From Myxococcales bacterium (GTDB lineage: Bacteria > Myxococcota > Bradymonadia > UBA7976 > UBA1532), in assembly GCA_020633515.1 (NCBI GenBank), contig JACKDM010000004.1:62001-126000 (forward strand): a stretch of DNA of 64,000 nucleotides, given 5' to 3'. Position 1 is the first letter of the stretch; each line of letters begins with the position of its first letter. The translations under genes and the position numbers were made by a program. Under the pieces are notes generated by a model. The model did not search any database and had not been told where the DNA came from. It saw only the letters and a program-made list of their open reading frames with translations. Below, in pieces: positions 29,001 through 56,190 of the stretch.

Positions 29001-30938
29001 GACTCGGCGTTCCGGGCGCTCAAGGCGCTGCCGGGCGCGGGGTTTCTGCCCGATGCGTCGCTGATCCCGCTCGGGGCGCGGCGGGTGGTCGCGGGGCCGG
29101 CGGCGGCGGCGCATCGGGGCGCGGCGCTGCTCTACGGGCGGCTGACGCCGGGCGGGGCGGCCGACGGGCGCACGCTCGAAGGTGATCTGTGGCTGTTCGA
29201 CGAGGCGGGGGGGCTGCTGCTGGCGATCGAGCGGCTGACGGCGCGGGTGGTCGACGGCGACGAGATGTTCGTCGCGCGGGTCGACCCCGCCGGTTTGTGC
29301 CTCGATCGGGGCTGGGCCGAGCTGCCGGCGGCGGCGGCGGCGGGCGGGCTGCGGGTGGGGGTGCTCGGCGACGGGCGGCGGCGGCGGCGGTGGCGGCGGC
29401 GCTCGGGGCGGCGGGGCACGAGGTGGGCCGCGGCGTCGACGACAGGGTCGAGGCGGTGCTCGATCTGCGGCCGCTCGACGGCGGGCGGGGCGGGCTGCTC
29501 GCGGCCGTCGAGACCGCGGCGGCGCTCGCCGAGCGGCCGCGGCGGCTGGTCTGGATCACGCGCGGCGCGGCGGCGGTCGAGGCGGGCGAGGCGGTCGATC
29601 CGCACGCGGCGGCGCTGTGGGGCGCGGTCGCGACGGCGCGGGCCGAGGCGCCGGGGCTCAGGGCGCGGGTGGTCGACGTGCCGCCGGGTCCGCTCGACGC
29701 GGCCGCGGTCGCGGCGGCGGCGCTGGCCGATCACCCGGGCGAGGGCGGATCGCGCTGCGCGGCGGGCGCCGGCTCGCGCCGCGGCTGCACCCGACGCCGC
29801 GGCCGGCGCTGGTCGCCGAGCCGGCGCCGGTCGACGGGACGTGGCTGATCACCGGCGGCCTCGGCGGGGTGGGGCGCGCGCTGGCGGCGCACCTCGTCGC
29901 GCGCGGGTCGCGGGGCTGCTGCTCGTCGGGCGGCGGCCGCCGGACGCGGCGACGGCGGCGCAGATCGCGCGCTGGCGGGCCGAGGGCGTCGCGGTGGCCG
30001 CGGCGGCGGTCGACGTCACCGACGCGGCGGCGCTCGCGCAGGCGCTCGCCGAGGCGCGGCCGGGGCTGCCGCCGATCGTCGCGGCGGTGCACGCGGCGGG
30101 GGTGCGGGGCGACGCGCCGCTCGCCGCGCTGACGCCGGATCACCTCGCGGCGGTGCTCGCGCCCAAGCTCGACGGCGCGGCGGCGCTCGCGGCGGCGACG
30201 ACCGACGATCCGCTGCGAGCGCTGGTGCTGCTCGGCTCGATCGCCGCGCTCGTCGGCAACGCGGGGCAGGCGGCGTACGCGGCGGCGAACGGCGCGCTCG
30301 ACGGGCTCGCGCACCGGCTCCGCGCGGCGGGGCGGCCGGCGATCTGCCTCGCGTTCGGGCCGTGGGCGGTGGGCATGGCCGACGACGCGACCCGCGACCG
30401 GCTCGATCGGATCGGCGCCGAGGCGTTCGCGCCGGCCGAGGGCGCCGCGCTCGTCAGCCGGCTCGCGACGCTGCCCCGGCCGTCGCTCGCGGTCGCCCGG
30501 GTCGACTGGCGGCGCTGGGCCCGCCACGCGCCGCCCGACGCCGCGCTCGCGCCGCTGCTCGCCGAGGAGAAGGCCGCGGCGCCCGATGTGCCCGGCGCAC
30601 CCGACGCGCTCGATCGCGCGGCGCTGCGGGCGCTCGAAGCCGAGGCGCGCGGCGCGGCGCTGCGGGCGTGGCTCGGGGCGCGCCTCGCCGCGCTGCTCGA
30701 GCTCGACGCGCCGCCGGCCGACGACACCCGGCTGATCGACCTGGGCTTCGACTCCTTCTTCGCGGTGCGGCTGCGGGGCCTGCTCGACGCCGCCGGGGTC
30801 GGGGTCCCGATCGCGCGGCTGCTCGACGACGCGACCCCCGCCGGGATCGCCGCGCTCATCCTGGCCGATCTCGACGCGACGACCGCGTCGGCGCCCGCGG
30901 CCGCCGAGACCCAAGAGACCGAGGAGTTCGTGTTTTGA
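20430..30938 (+). CDS. PKS-A: type I polyketide synthase, two modules, frame-disrupted
   Basis: I read this as one gene of about 3500 residues with order ACP - KS - AT1 - AT2 - DH - KR - ACP - KS - DH - KR - ACP. The ATG at 20430 follows GGGGGAG. Catalytic motifs are intact throughout, but the reading frame changes near 22860, 23090, 23215, 23350, 24507, several times in 25060-26440, then near 28200, 29385, 29745 and 29905. Almost every change has the direction of a one-base loss. The second module has no AT. The C-terminus ends in an acidic tail (TQETEEFVF) that could dock to the TubC-type domain of NRPS-A, whose TTG start overlaps this stop by 4 bp. The predicted role is starter loading and two extensions with dehydration, giving a dienoyl chain. 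The pieces are listed next. Confidence 0.8.
23365..24531 (+). CDS. PKS-A fragment 2: AT2 and start of DH
   Basis: This frame gives a second complete acyltransferase core: VVLGHSLGELTAACVAGAI (Ser), LVVARGRVM (carboxylate-binding Arg kept) and RAFHSPRMAGP (His; AFHS is malonyl-type). Its N-terminal motif VVFAFTGQGTQWAGMARDLL lies just upstream in another frame (about 23260-23330). After the post-AT linker ALPGYPWQRRGFWF the DH N-half begins, with ADHRYGGEVVVAGA: the catalytic His is present, and the usual Pro of HxxxGxxxxP is Ala. Confidence 0.82.
   Translation: MVAEAGLALGALVADPPVETAAVQPLVVAVQLGIVAALAEVGVEPAVVLGHSLGELTAACVAGAIDRGALARLVVARGRVMGAPEGAGAMLAVDGGEAEVGALPAGVVVAAQNGPRAVVLAGDPGALDAVAAGLLARGIGAVRLAGDRAFHSPRMAGPAAALRAAVEGLVWTAPRVPVVSTTTGALHGAFGADHWAENVRRPVRFADALGAALAVAGPAPVVVEVGPHPALLRHVEAALGGAGRAVASLRRGRSGEAALAEVMGALWVAGVPLRMERVFPEGAAVALPGYPWQRRGFWFAHDAGAAHPLIGAGRRVEGGWRFEAAVAAGRPALLADHRYGGEVVVAGAVLVSAALDAAARAGVEGAAVENVTFHRALTLGAGRRGGWC
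24507..25060 (+). CDS. PKS-A fragment 3: DH C-terminal half
   Basis: After a one-base shift the DH continues as ETRRLVLTVGGDGRFEVAS, then FYAGLAGSGIELGARFRWLE and GLIDGCFQLVTALAEA, with the second catalytic residue Asp in the DxxxQ motif. It joins fragment 2 to form the first dehydratase. Boundaries are approximate because both ends are frame breaks. Confidence 0.7.
25632..26235 (+). CDS. PKS-A fragment 4: ketoreductase in three frames
   Basis: KR motifs lie in successive frames: WLVTGGLGALR (25632; NADPH loop, last Gly of TGGxGxxG read as Arg), VVTVAGDVTRAEDVAAAL (from 25751), and APKLGGAEVLDAAM, LVLFGSVAGAVGSPGQAAYAAANAAL with the catalytic Ser and Tyr (from 25900). The stretch 25060-25630 upstream, expected to be the structural half of the KR, is too broken to follow by eye. 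Confidence 0.65.
26446..28311 (+). CDS. PKS-A fragment 5: ACP and second KS
   Basis: ACP: LRELGLDSLMALEVRKRL. KS: VAIVGMACRLPGG, VDTACSSSLVAAHL (active Cys), VEAHGTGTPLGDPIELG and SLKSNIGHMEASAGIGGL (two His), then GGVSSFGFSGSNAHIVL. The KS is complete and followed by a short post-KS linker (LPLSARDPAALDALAAAVAEQL), but no acyltransferase. The true coding frame leaves this one near 28190. Confidence 0.88.
   Translation: MVDALRAVLGLGADDPLDPDRPLRELGLDSLMALEVRKRLAAVVGRALPATLVFDHPTVTALLAALAPAAAVAPRRARVAAAGGEVAIVGMACRLPGGVRDPDALWRLLVEGREGIVEVPPDRWDVDAWYDPDPEAPGKMVTRRGGFIDGIDRFDAAFFGMAAAEARSVDPQQRMLLELTWEALERAGIPPSRLSGRRVGVFLGMAVTEYGQLELHAADPRGITPWSGQGAVLSMAAGRIAYVFGFEGPAMVVDTACSSSLVAAHLAARSLRRGECDLAVIAGTNLMLTPRMTVYFTKMRALSPDGRSKSFAADADGYGRAEGLGVVIAQRLEDARAEGQRVVACIRGTATNQDGRSVGVTAPRGPAQVQVIRDALDDAGITPDAVDYVEAHGTGTPLGDPIELGALAEAYGAGRRAPLRVGSLKSNIGHMEASAGIGGLIKLALMIERGHMPRTLHVRRPTPRIDWETAPLRLVTEPVEWPGPRRIGGVSSFGFSGSNAHIVLAAPEPVAAPVEAAGAGPWILPLSARDPAALDALAAAVAEQLAAGADLRAVVRTAAHRRDHLPHRLAVVAADAAEAVAGCGRRRSRGTRRRGGGAGGGGDGGSRAGRWRGPRAGWRAR
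28251..30938 (+). CDS. PKS-A fragment 6: DH-KR-ACP and acidic tail
   Basis: Starts in the post-AT-type linker (VALPSYPWQGRRYW) although no AT precedes. DH: LLDEHRPFGRRIVAGA (His) and HPGMLDSAFRAL (Asp; usual Gln/His replaced by Arg). Three frame shifts (about 29385, 29745 and 29905) cross the KR start: WLITGGLGGVGRALA, then LLLVGRRPPDAAT in the next frame. KR continues with VHAAGVRGDAPL (the Asp fits a B-type KR) and GNAGQAAYAAANGAL (Tyr). ACP: LIDLGFDSFFAVRLRGLL. It ends TQETEEFVF. Confidence 0.82.
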   Translation, partial: RRRVARRAVAWAEGWVAGAVIDWAAVVPAAGPWVALPSYPWQGRRYWAARAASLAPVFDDRHDEAPAALYGRRLASPLPGWQFEARHAGGWLLDEHRPFGRRIVAGAQHLLATLAAARDAGLAGGLVDVDFVRPLAVAEGEAAVAHTTFTPAGGGYAVQVASRAGGAHGWQTHLRASWAAVEAPPLPASAAVIAASCDAALDAAPWVADPALGPRFRCLVELRRGAGWVVGRLAGAADGRVDEALHPGMLDSAFRALKALPGAGFLPDASLIPLGARRVVAGPAAAAHRGAALLYGRLTPGGAADGRTLEGDLWLFDEAGGLLLAIERLTARVVDGDEMFVARVDPAGLCLDRGWAELPAAAAAGGLRVGVLGDGRRRRRWRRRSGRRGTRWAAASTTGSRRCSICGRSTAGGAGCSRPSRPRRRSPSGRGGWSGSRAARRRSRRARRSIRTRRRCGARSRRRGPRRRGSGRGWSTCRRVRSTRPRSRRRRWPITRARADRAARRAPARAAAAPDAAAGAGRRAGAGRRDVADHRRPRRGGARAGGAPRRARVAGLLLVGRRPPDAATAAQIARWRAEGVAVAAAAVDVTDAAALAQALAEARPGLPPIVAAVHAAGVRGDAPLAALTPDHLAAVLAPKLDGAAALAAATTDDPLRALVLLGSIAALVGNAGQAAYAAANGALDGLAHRLRAAGRPAICLAFGPWAVGMADDATRDRLDRIGAEAFAPAEGAALVSRLATLPRPSLAVARVDWRRWARHAPPDAALAPLLAEEKAAAPDVPGAPDALDRAALRALEAEARGAALRAWLGARLAALLELDAPPADDTRLIDLGFDSFFAVRLRGLLDAAGVGVPIARLLDDATPAGIAALILADLDATTASAPAAAETQETEEFVF

Positions 30939-33900
30939 ACACCGCCGACCTGCTCGCCGCCCTGACCGCCCGCGGGGTGGTGCTCGAAGCCGAAGACGGC
31001 CGCCTCAAGGTGCGCGCCGCCAAAGGGGTCATCGACGAGGCGCTGCGCGACCGCATCGCGGCGCACAAGGACGCGCTGCTCGCGCAGGTGATCGAGCGCG
31101 ACGACCCGCACGCGCCCTTCCCGCTGACCGACATCCAGCAGGCCTACCTCGTCGGGCGCACGCCCGGCTGGCCGCTCGGCGAGATCGCGTGCCACGCCTG
31201 CACCGCGTTCGAGGGGCCGGCGCTCGATCCGGCGCGCATGGAGCGGGCGTGGCACGCGGTCGTGCGGCGCCACCCGGCGATGCGGCTGCGGATCACCGAC
31301 GACGGCCGCCAGCGGGTGCTGCCCGCGCTGCCGCCGTGGTCGATGCCGGTGCACGACCTGCGCGACGCGGCGCCCGACGTCATCGCCGCGCACGTCGAGG
31401 CGACCTGGGCGCGGCTGGTGCGGCGCAACGCCGATCCGCGCGCCGAGCACCTCTTCGCGATCGAGGTCACGCTGCTGCCCGGCGGGCGGATGCGCACCGA
31501 CACCGACTTCGACATGATCGCCTGCGACGCCTCGGGGATCGGGGTGCTGCTCGCCGAGTGGGGCGCGCTCTACCACGACCCCGACGCCGCGCTGCCGCCG
31601 CCGGTGACGACGTTCCGCGAGGCGGTCTTCGAAGAGCGGGCCCGGCGCGCGACGCCGGCGTGGCAGGCGCACGCGGCGTACTGGCTCGAGCGGCTGCCCG
31701 CGCTGCCCCCGGCGCCGGAGCTGCCGCTCGCCCGCTCGCCCGAGGCGACGAGCGGCATGGTCACCGATCGGCGCGAGCGGCGGCTCTCGCCGGCGACGAC
31801 CGCCGCCCTCTTCGAGCGCGGGCGCGGCCACGGGCTCACCCCGACCCACATCGTCGGCGCGATCTTCGGCGAGGTGCTCGCGACCTGGAGCAGCGGGCGC
31901 GCCTTCACCCTCGATCTGACGCTGTTCCGCCCGCCCCCGACCGCGATCGGCGCCGGGCCGCTCGTCGGCGAGTTCACCAGCACCGTGCTGCTCGCGGTCG
32001 ACCCCGAGCCGGCGCGCTTCGTCGACCGGGCGCGGGCGCTGCGCGACCGGCTCGCGGCCGATCTGGAGCACGTCGAGTGCAGCGGCGTCGCCGCGGTGCG
32101 GGCGCACGCGCGGCAGAGCGGCGTCACCCGGCACTTCCCGGTGGTCTTCACGAGCATGCTCAACGACCGCGGCGGCAGCGTCTGGGAGGCCGCGCTGTGG
32201 CTCGGCGAGCGCGTCGCGCGGGTGACCCAGACGCCGCAGTGCTGGATCGACCATCAGGCCTACATCGAGGGCGGCGCGCTGTGGCTCGCGTGGGACGTGC
32301 CGCGCGGGCTGTTCCCGGCCGGGCTCATCGAAGACGCCTTCACCGCCGAGATCGCGCTCTGCGAGCGGCTCGCGCACGACGAGGCGGCGTGGACCAGCGC
32401 GCGCTTCGACCTGTTGCCGGCGGCGCAGCGCGCGCGGCGGGCGGCCTACGACGCGAGCGACGGGCCGGTGGTCGAAGGCCGCCTCTTCGACGGCTTCCGC
32501 GCGATGGCCGAAGCGCACCCGGAGCGGATCGCGGTGATCGACGAAGAGGGCGCGCTCGACTACGGCGCGATCGAGGCGCGCGCGAACCGGATCACCGACG
32601 CGCTCGTCGAGCACCGGCCGGCGCCGGGGGATCCGATCGTGGTCTGCCTGCCGCGCGGCGCGTGGCAGGTGGCGGCGGTGCTCGGGGTGCACGGCGCGGG
32701 CGCGGCGTACGTGCCGCTCGACGCCGACTGGCCGGCGGCGCGGATCGTCGACCTCTGCGCGCGCTGCGGGGCCGCGGTGGTGGTGACCGACGCGCACCTC
32801 GCGCGCCTCGAGTGGCCGGCGGGGGTCGCGGTCGTCACGGTCGAGGCGACCGAGACCCGCCCCGCGACCCGACGCCCGGCGCCGCAGGGGCCGCACGATC
32901 GGGCCTACATCATCCACACCTCGGGCTCGACCGGCGCGCCCAAGGGCGTCGTGATGGCGCACGCCGCGACGCTCGCGACGATCGACGACCTCAACCGCCG
33001 CTACGCGCTCGGGCCCGACGACCGGGTGCTGTCGCTCTCGTCGCTGGCGTTCGACCTCTCGGTCTACGACATCTTCGGCTTCCTCGCCGCGGGCGGCGCG
33101 GTGGTGCTGCCGCCGCCCGATCGCGCGCGTGACGTGCACCACTGGATGTCGCTGCTCGACCTGACCGGGGTGACGGTGTGGAGCACGGTGCCGGCGCTCT
33201 TCGAGCTGCTCGTCGAGGCGGTCGAGCGCCGCTGCCGGCGCGGCGAGCCGGCGCCGGGCGCGCTGCGGGTGATCATGCTCAGCGGCGACTGGATCCCGGT
33301 CGACCTGCCGGCCCGCGCCCGCGCGCTGTGGCCGAAGGCGCGGATCTACGGCTTCGGCGGCGCGACCGAGGCGGCGATCTGGTCGACGATCGAGCCGATC
33401 GAGGCGCTCGACCCGGCGGCGACGAGCGTGCCCTACGGCAAGCCGCTGACCAACCAGCGCATGTATGCGCTCGACCGCTGGCTGCGGCCGTGCCCGGAGT
33501 GGGTGCCGGGCGAGCTGTACATCGGCGGCGTCGGGCTCGCCGACGGCTACTGGCGCGAGCCGGCGTTGACCGCGGCGCGCTTCGTGACCCACCCGGAGAC
33601 CGGCGAGCGGCTGTATCGCTCGGGTGATCAGGGGCGGTTCCTGCCCTCGGGGGACCTCGAGTTCCTCGGGCGGCTCGACAGCCAGGTCAAGGTCGGCGGG
33701 GTGCGGGTCGAGCTCGGCGAGGTCGAGGCGGCGCTGCGGGCGCTGCCCGGCGTGCGCGACGCGGTCGTCGACGCGCCGGGCGACCGCCACGCGCGCCAGC
33801 TCGTCGCCTGGATCGTGCCCGAAGACCCCGACGCGCCGCCCGATCCCGAGGCGCTGCGGACCGCGCTCGCGGCGAAGCTGCCGGCGCCGATCGTGCCCCG

Positions 33901-34939
33901 CCACTACCGCCCGCTCGCCGCGGCGCCGCTCAACACCAACGGCAAGGTCGATCGCAGCCGGCTGCCGGCGTTCGCGCCCGCCGCCGCGCCCGCCGCCGCG
34001 GCCGCGACCGACGACGGCGCGCTCGGCCGGGTGCTCACCGTCATCGGCGAGGTCATGCCCGGCCTGTCGCTCGGCCCCGACGACGATCTGGTGCGCGCGG
34101 GCGCCAACTCGGTGGATCTGATCCGGCTCGGCGCCCGGCTCAACGACGTCTTCGGCCACCGCCCGCCGATGGTCGAGATGCTGCGGCAGGGCAGCCCGGC
34201 GGCGCTCGCGCGCTTCTACGCGGCGGCCGCGCCGACCCATGCGCCCGAGGAGGGCCCGGCGCTGATCATCGAGCCGGCGGCGCGCGCGGCGCACAAGGCG
34301 AAGCAACTCGGCCTGCGCCCGATCAGCGGCCCGACCCGCGCGCTGCACCGGCCGCCGCCGCGGCTGACCGACTACCTCGACCGGCAGAGCCAGCGCGCCT
34401 TCGCCGCCGCGCCGATCGCGGCCGAGGCGCTCGGCGCCTGGCTCGCGGCGCTGTGCCCGGTCGAGCTCGACGGCCGGCTGCACCACCGCCACGCCTCGGC
34501 GGGCGACACCCGCCCGCTGCGCACCTACCTCTGCGCGCGCCCCGACGCGGTCGCCGGGCTCCCGGCGGGCGCGTGGTACCACGATCCGATCGAGCACCGC
34601 CTCGCGCCGGTCGGCCCCGGCCGCCCGATCACGCCCGCGATGCACGCGCCGAGCAACCGCCCGTGGGTCGAGGCCGCGCCGCTGATCGTCTGCTTCGTCG
34701 CCGCCCGCGCCGCGATCGAGCCGCTCTACGGGCCGTCGTGGCGCGACTTCGCGCTGATCGAGACCGGCGCCCGGGCGCAGCTCCTCGAAGGCCACGCGCT
34801 CGCCTGCGGCCTCGGCGTCTGCCAGCTCGGCGACCTCGACCGGGCCGCCGTCGGCGCGGTGCTCGGGCTCGCCGCCGACGAGGTGCTGCTGCACGCGATG
34901 GCGGCCGGGGGGGCGCTCATCGACGACGAGGCGCTGTGA
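30935..34939 (+). CDS. NRPS-A: docking-Cy-A-PCP-Ox, thiazole-forming module
   Basis: A 1334-residue protein from a TTG at 30935 that overlaps the PKS-A stop (TTGA) and follows GAGGAG. Residues 1-50 form a TubC-type docking domain (LLAALTARGVVLEAEDGRLKV). The condensation domain is a heterocyclisation domain: FDMIACDASGIG has the DxxxxDxxS motif in place of HHxxxDG. The adenylation domain shows IIHTSGSTGAPKG, FDLSVYDIFG, GFGGATEAAIW, YRSGD and LNTNGKVDR. I read its specificity code as D-L-Y-S-M-S-F-I-W-K, close to the cysteine code DLYNLSLIWK. PCP: GANSVDLIRL. The last 220 residues are a flavin nitroreductase-type oxidase (WYHDPIEHRL, AIEPLYGPSWRDFALIETG) like thiazoline oxidases. Predicted job: add Cys, cyclise, oxidise to thiazole. 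Confidence 0.92.
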   Translation: MNTADLLAALTARGVVLEAEDGRLKVRAAKGVIDEALRDRIAAHKDALLAQVIERDDPHAPFPLTDIQQAYLVGRTPGWPLGEIACHACTAFEGPALDPARMERAWHAVVRRHPAMRLRITDDGRQRVLPALPPWSMPVHDLRDAAPDVIAAHVEATWARLVRRNADPRAEHLFAIEVTLLPGGRMRTDTDFDMIACDASGIGVLLAEWGALYHDPDAALPPPVTTFREAVFEERARRATPAWQAHAAYWLERLPALPPAPELPLARSPEATSGMVTDRRERRLSPATTAALFERGRGHGLTPTHIVGAIFGEVLATWSSGRAFTLDLTLFRPPPTAIGAGPLVGEFTSTVLLAVDPEPARFVDRARALRDRLAADLEHVECSGVAAVRAHARQSGVTRHFPVVFTSMLNDRGGSVWEAALWLGERVARVTQTPQCWIDHQAYIEGGALWLAWDVPRGLFPAGLIEDAFTAEIALCERLAHDEAAWTSARFDLLPAAQRARRAAYDASDGPVVEGRLFDGFRAMAEAHPERIAVIDEEGALDYGAIEARANRITDALVEHRPAPGDPIVVCLPRGAWQVAAVLGVHGAGAAYVPLDADWPAARIVDLCARCGAAVVVTDAHLARLEWPAGVAVVTVEATETRPATRRPAPQGPHDRAYIIHTSGSTGAPKGVVMAHAATLATIDDLNRRYALGPDDRVLSLSSLAFDLSVYDIFGFLAAGGAVVLPPPDRARDVHHWMSLLDLTGVTVWSTVPALFELLVEAVERRCRRGEPAPGALRVIMLSGDWIPVDLPARARALWPKARIYGFGGATEAAIWSTIEPIEALDPAATSVPYGKPLTNQRMYALDRWLRPCPEWVPGELYIGGVGLADGYWREPALTAARFVTHPETGERLYRSGDQGRFLPSGDLEFLGRLDSQVKVGGVRVELGEVEAALRALPGVRDAVVDAPGDRHARQLVAWIVPEDPDAPPDPEALRTALAAKLPAPIVPRHYRPLAAAPLNTNGKVDRSRLPAFAPAAAPAAAAATDDGALGRVLTVIGEVMPGLSLGPDDDLVRAGANSVDLIRLGARLNDVFGHRPPMVEMLRQGSPAALARFYAAAAPTHAPEEGPALIIEPAARAAHKAKQLGLRPISGPTRALHRPPPRLTDYLDRQSQRAFAAAPIAAEALGAWLAALCPVELDGRLHHRHASAGDTRPLRTYLCARPDAVAGLPAGAWYHDPIEHRLAPVGPGRPITPAMHAPSNRPWVEAAPLIVCFVAARAAIEPLYGPSWRDFALIETGARAQLLEGHALACGLGVCQLGDLDRAAVGAVLGLAADEVLLHAMAAGGALIDDEAL

Positions 34940-34945
34940 GGAGCC

Positions 34946-36745
34946 TTACTGTCGCCCGATCCCCGAGGGCGCGACCTCGGGCTGGCTGATCTGCGCCCGG
35001 CCGCGCAGCCCGCTGAAGACCGTCGCCGCGAGGAACAACAGCGCCCCGACCCACACCTCGAGCGGGATCGGATCGACCCGGTCGAGCCACGCCGCCATGC
35101 CCGGCGTCATCGGGAGCCACTGCCCGTGCTGGTGGCTGAAGAGCATCACCCCGGCGGCGACGACGAGCAGCGTGGTGCAGAGCAGCGCGTTGGCGAACAT
35201 CTTGCCGAGGATGGCGGCCTTGGTCGCGGTGTTCTGGATCGTGCGCGCCCGGCGGCGCACCCACTCGACGTTGTAGAAGCTCTCCTCGACCGCGCCGCGC
35301 ACGAGCTTGGGGACCTCGAGCGCGAGCGAGGCGACCTGCTCGACGAGCGCCTCGGGCTTCATCGCCGCCCGGCGGTGCCGCGCGGTCGCCTCGCGGTTGT
35401 AGCGGCGCATCAGCTTGAAATAGTCCATCTCGGGGTAGAGCGCGCGCAGCGAGGTGTCGAGGGTGAGCTGCGCGCGGTTGACGCGCAGGAACGCCCAGGT
35501 CGCCGGGACCCGGTAGCGGTTGAGGATGATGACCATCTGGCTGTAGGCGTAGCCCATCGACTTGAGGCTGAACGAGAGCTTGGGCGTGCGCGCCCGCAGC
35601 GCCCAGCCGCGCATGAAGCTGACGAGCTCGTTCTTGCAGTCCTCGACGCCCGCCGCCGGCAGCTCGGGGCCGAGCAGCAGGAAGAGATCGGCGGCCTTGG
35701 CGTACTGCTGGCGGGCGAGCGCGCGCTGCATCTCGTTGTACTGCGTGAGGAAATCGGCTTCGAGCCAGCCCACCGAGCCGAAGTCGATCAGCGCGATGCG
35801 GCTGTCGCGCAAGAGCACGATGTTCCCCGGGTGCAGGTCGCCGTGGAAGTAGTTGTCCTCGAAGAGCTGCCGGGCGAGCGACATCCACAGCCGGCGGCCG
35901 ACGCGGGCCTCTTCGATGCCGTTGTCGAGCAGCCAGCGGGCGAGCCGGTCGGGGTCCTCGTCGCGCAGGCGCAGCACGTCCGACATCAGCGCGCCCTGCA
36001 CGAACTCCATCACCAGCACCCGCTCGGCGAGGTGCTCGCGGAAGATCTTGGGCGCGTAGATGCCATGCCGCTTGAGGTTGCGCCGCATGTCGCGGATCGC
36101 GGTCGCCTCGAAGCGGTAGTCGAGCTCCTCGCTGAGCGTGCGGTCGAGCTCCCGCTGGAAGTCGTTCCAGCGGAACATCAGGTAGAAGCGCAGCCGCACC
36201 GCGGTGTTGCAGATGAAGCGCACGAAGCGGATGTCGCCCTGCATCGCGTCGGCGATCGTCGGCCGCCGCACCTTGACCGCGACCGCGACGCCCTCGCGGC
36301 GCAGCACCGCGCGGTGGATCTGGCCGATCGAGGCCGCGGCGAAGGGCGCCTCTTCGAATTGGGAGAAGACCGCCTCGATGGGCTTGCCGAGGTCTTCTTC
36401 GATGATGCGGCGGGTGTGCTCGAAGGCGAAGCCGGTCGCGCGGTCCTGCAGGCCGGAGAGCACGTCGCAGAACTCGGCCGAGAAGAGGTCGCGGCGCATC
36501 CCGAGGAGCTGGCCGACCTTGACCCACACCCCGCCGAGGCGCTCGAGCATGCGGCGGGTGACGATCGCCTGCGCGCGGATGTCGGCGCGCCGCACCAGCC
36601 GCAGCCAGACGATGCGCAGCGCGGTGGCGCCGATGACGATCGCGAGCGCGAGCGGGCGCAGGCGGCTCGGGCGGCTCACCGGGGCGATGAGCGGTCGCTT
36701 GCGGTCGGTCACGAGGGGGGTGGGGATCCACTCGGGCTTGAGCAT
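34946..36745 (-). CDS. ABC1/AarF (UbiB-like) kinase family protein
   Basis: A 599-residue atypical kinase. Family marks: RRMLERLGGVWVKVGQLLGMRRDL (KxGQ), PFAAASIGQIHRAVLRREGVAVAVKVRRP (Ala-rich nucleotide loop and catalytic Lys), SEELDYRFEA, VLVMEFVQGA, YFHGDLHPGNIVLL (HGDxHPGN) and ALIDFGSVG (DFG). Near the N-terminus and at the C-terminus there are hydrophobic helices (ALLCTTLLVVAAGVML, VGALLFLAATVF), so it is membrane-bound. UbiB-type proteins are ATPases needed for quinone synthesis or lipid handling. The ATG at 36745 follows AAGGAG. It lies 133 bp downstream of PKS-B on the same strand and converges with NRPS-A with a 6-bp gap. Whether it belongs to the cluster is open. Confidence 0.93.
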   Translation of the reverse strand: MLKPEWIPTPLVTDRKRPLIAPVSRPSRLRPLALAIVIGATALRIVWLRLVRRADIRAQAIVTRRMLERLGGVWVKVGQLLGMRRDLFSAEFCDVLSGLQDRATGFAFEHTRRIIEEDLGKPIEAVFSQFEEAPFAAASIGQIHRAVLRREGVAVAVKVRRPTIADAMQGDIRFVRFICNTAVRLRFYLMFRWNDFQRELDRTLSEELDYRFEATAIRDMRRNLKRHGIYAPKIFREHLAERVLVMEFVQGALMSDVLRLRDEDPDRLARWLLDNGIEEARVGRRLWMSLARQLFEDNYFHGDLHPGNIVLLRDSRIALIDFGSVGWLEADFLTQYNEMQRALARQQYAKAADLFLLLGPELPAAGVEDCKNELVSFMRGWALRARTPKLSFSLKSMGYAYSQMVIILNRYRVPATWAFLRVNRAQLTLDTSLRALYPEMDYFKLMRRYNREATARHRRAAMKPEALVEQVASLALEVPKLVRGAVEESFYNVEWVRRRARTIQNTATKAAILGKMFANALLCTTLLVVAAGVMLFSHQHGQWLPMTPGMAAWLDRVDPIPLEVWVGALLFLAATVFSGLRGRAQISQPEVAPSGIGRQ

Positions 36746-36878
36746 GGCGGCTCCTTGGGGGGGCAGGCGTCGCGCTCGGGCTGCGGGGGGTCGGCGGCGC
36801 GCGCGCCCCCCAGGACCGCGCGCGCCGCACCCGCCGTCTGCATCATCGATCGAGGCCGGCGCGGGGCACCAGAACACG

Positions 36879-55956
<19,078 letters not shown>

Positions 55957-56190
55957 GACGACCCCCCTTGCCGTAGCAAAACGCGCTCGGATCCCACCGC
56001 GCCGTTCGCCCGCGATCTCCGCGACCGAAGAAGGCCGTCGAAAGCCGAACTCCGCGCTCCCCTCACCCACCGTGATACCAGCCCGCCGCCCCCCCGACCA
56101 CCCCGGACGACCCCGCACGGGCCGGCCAGAAGCCGCTGGCGCCCCGCCGCCCCCCGCGGCACTCTGTCCCCACCCACCGCTGGAGGCCCC

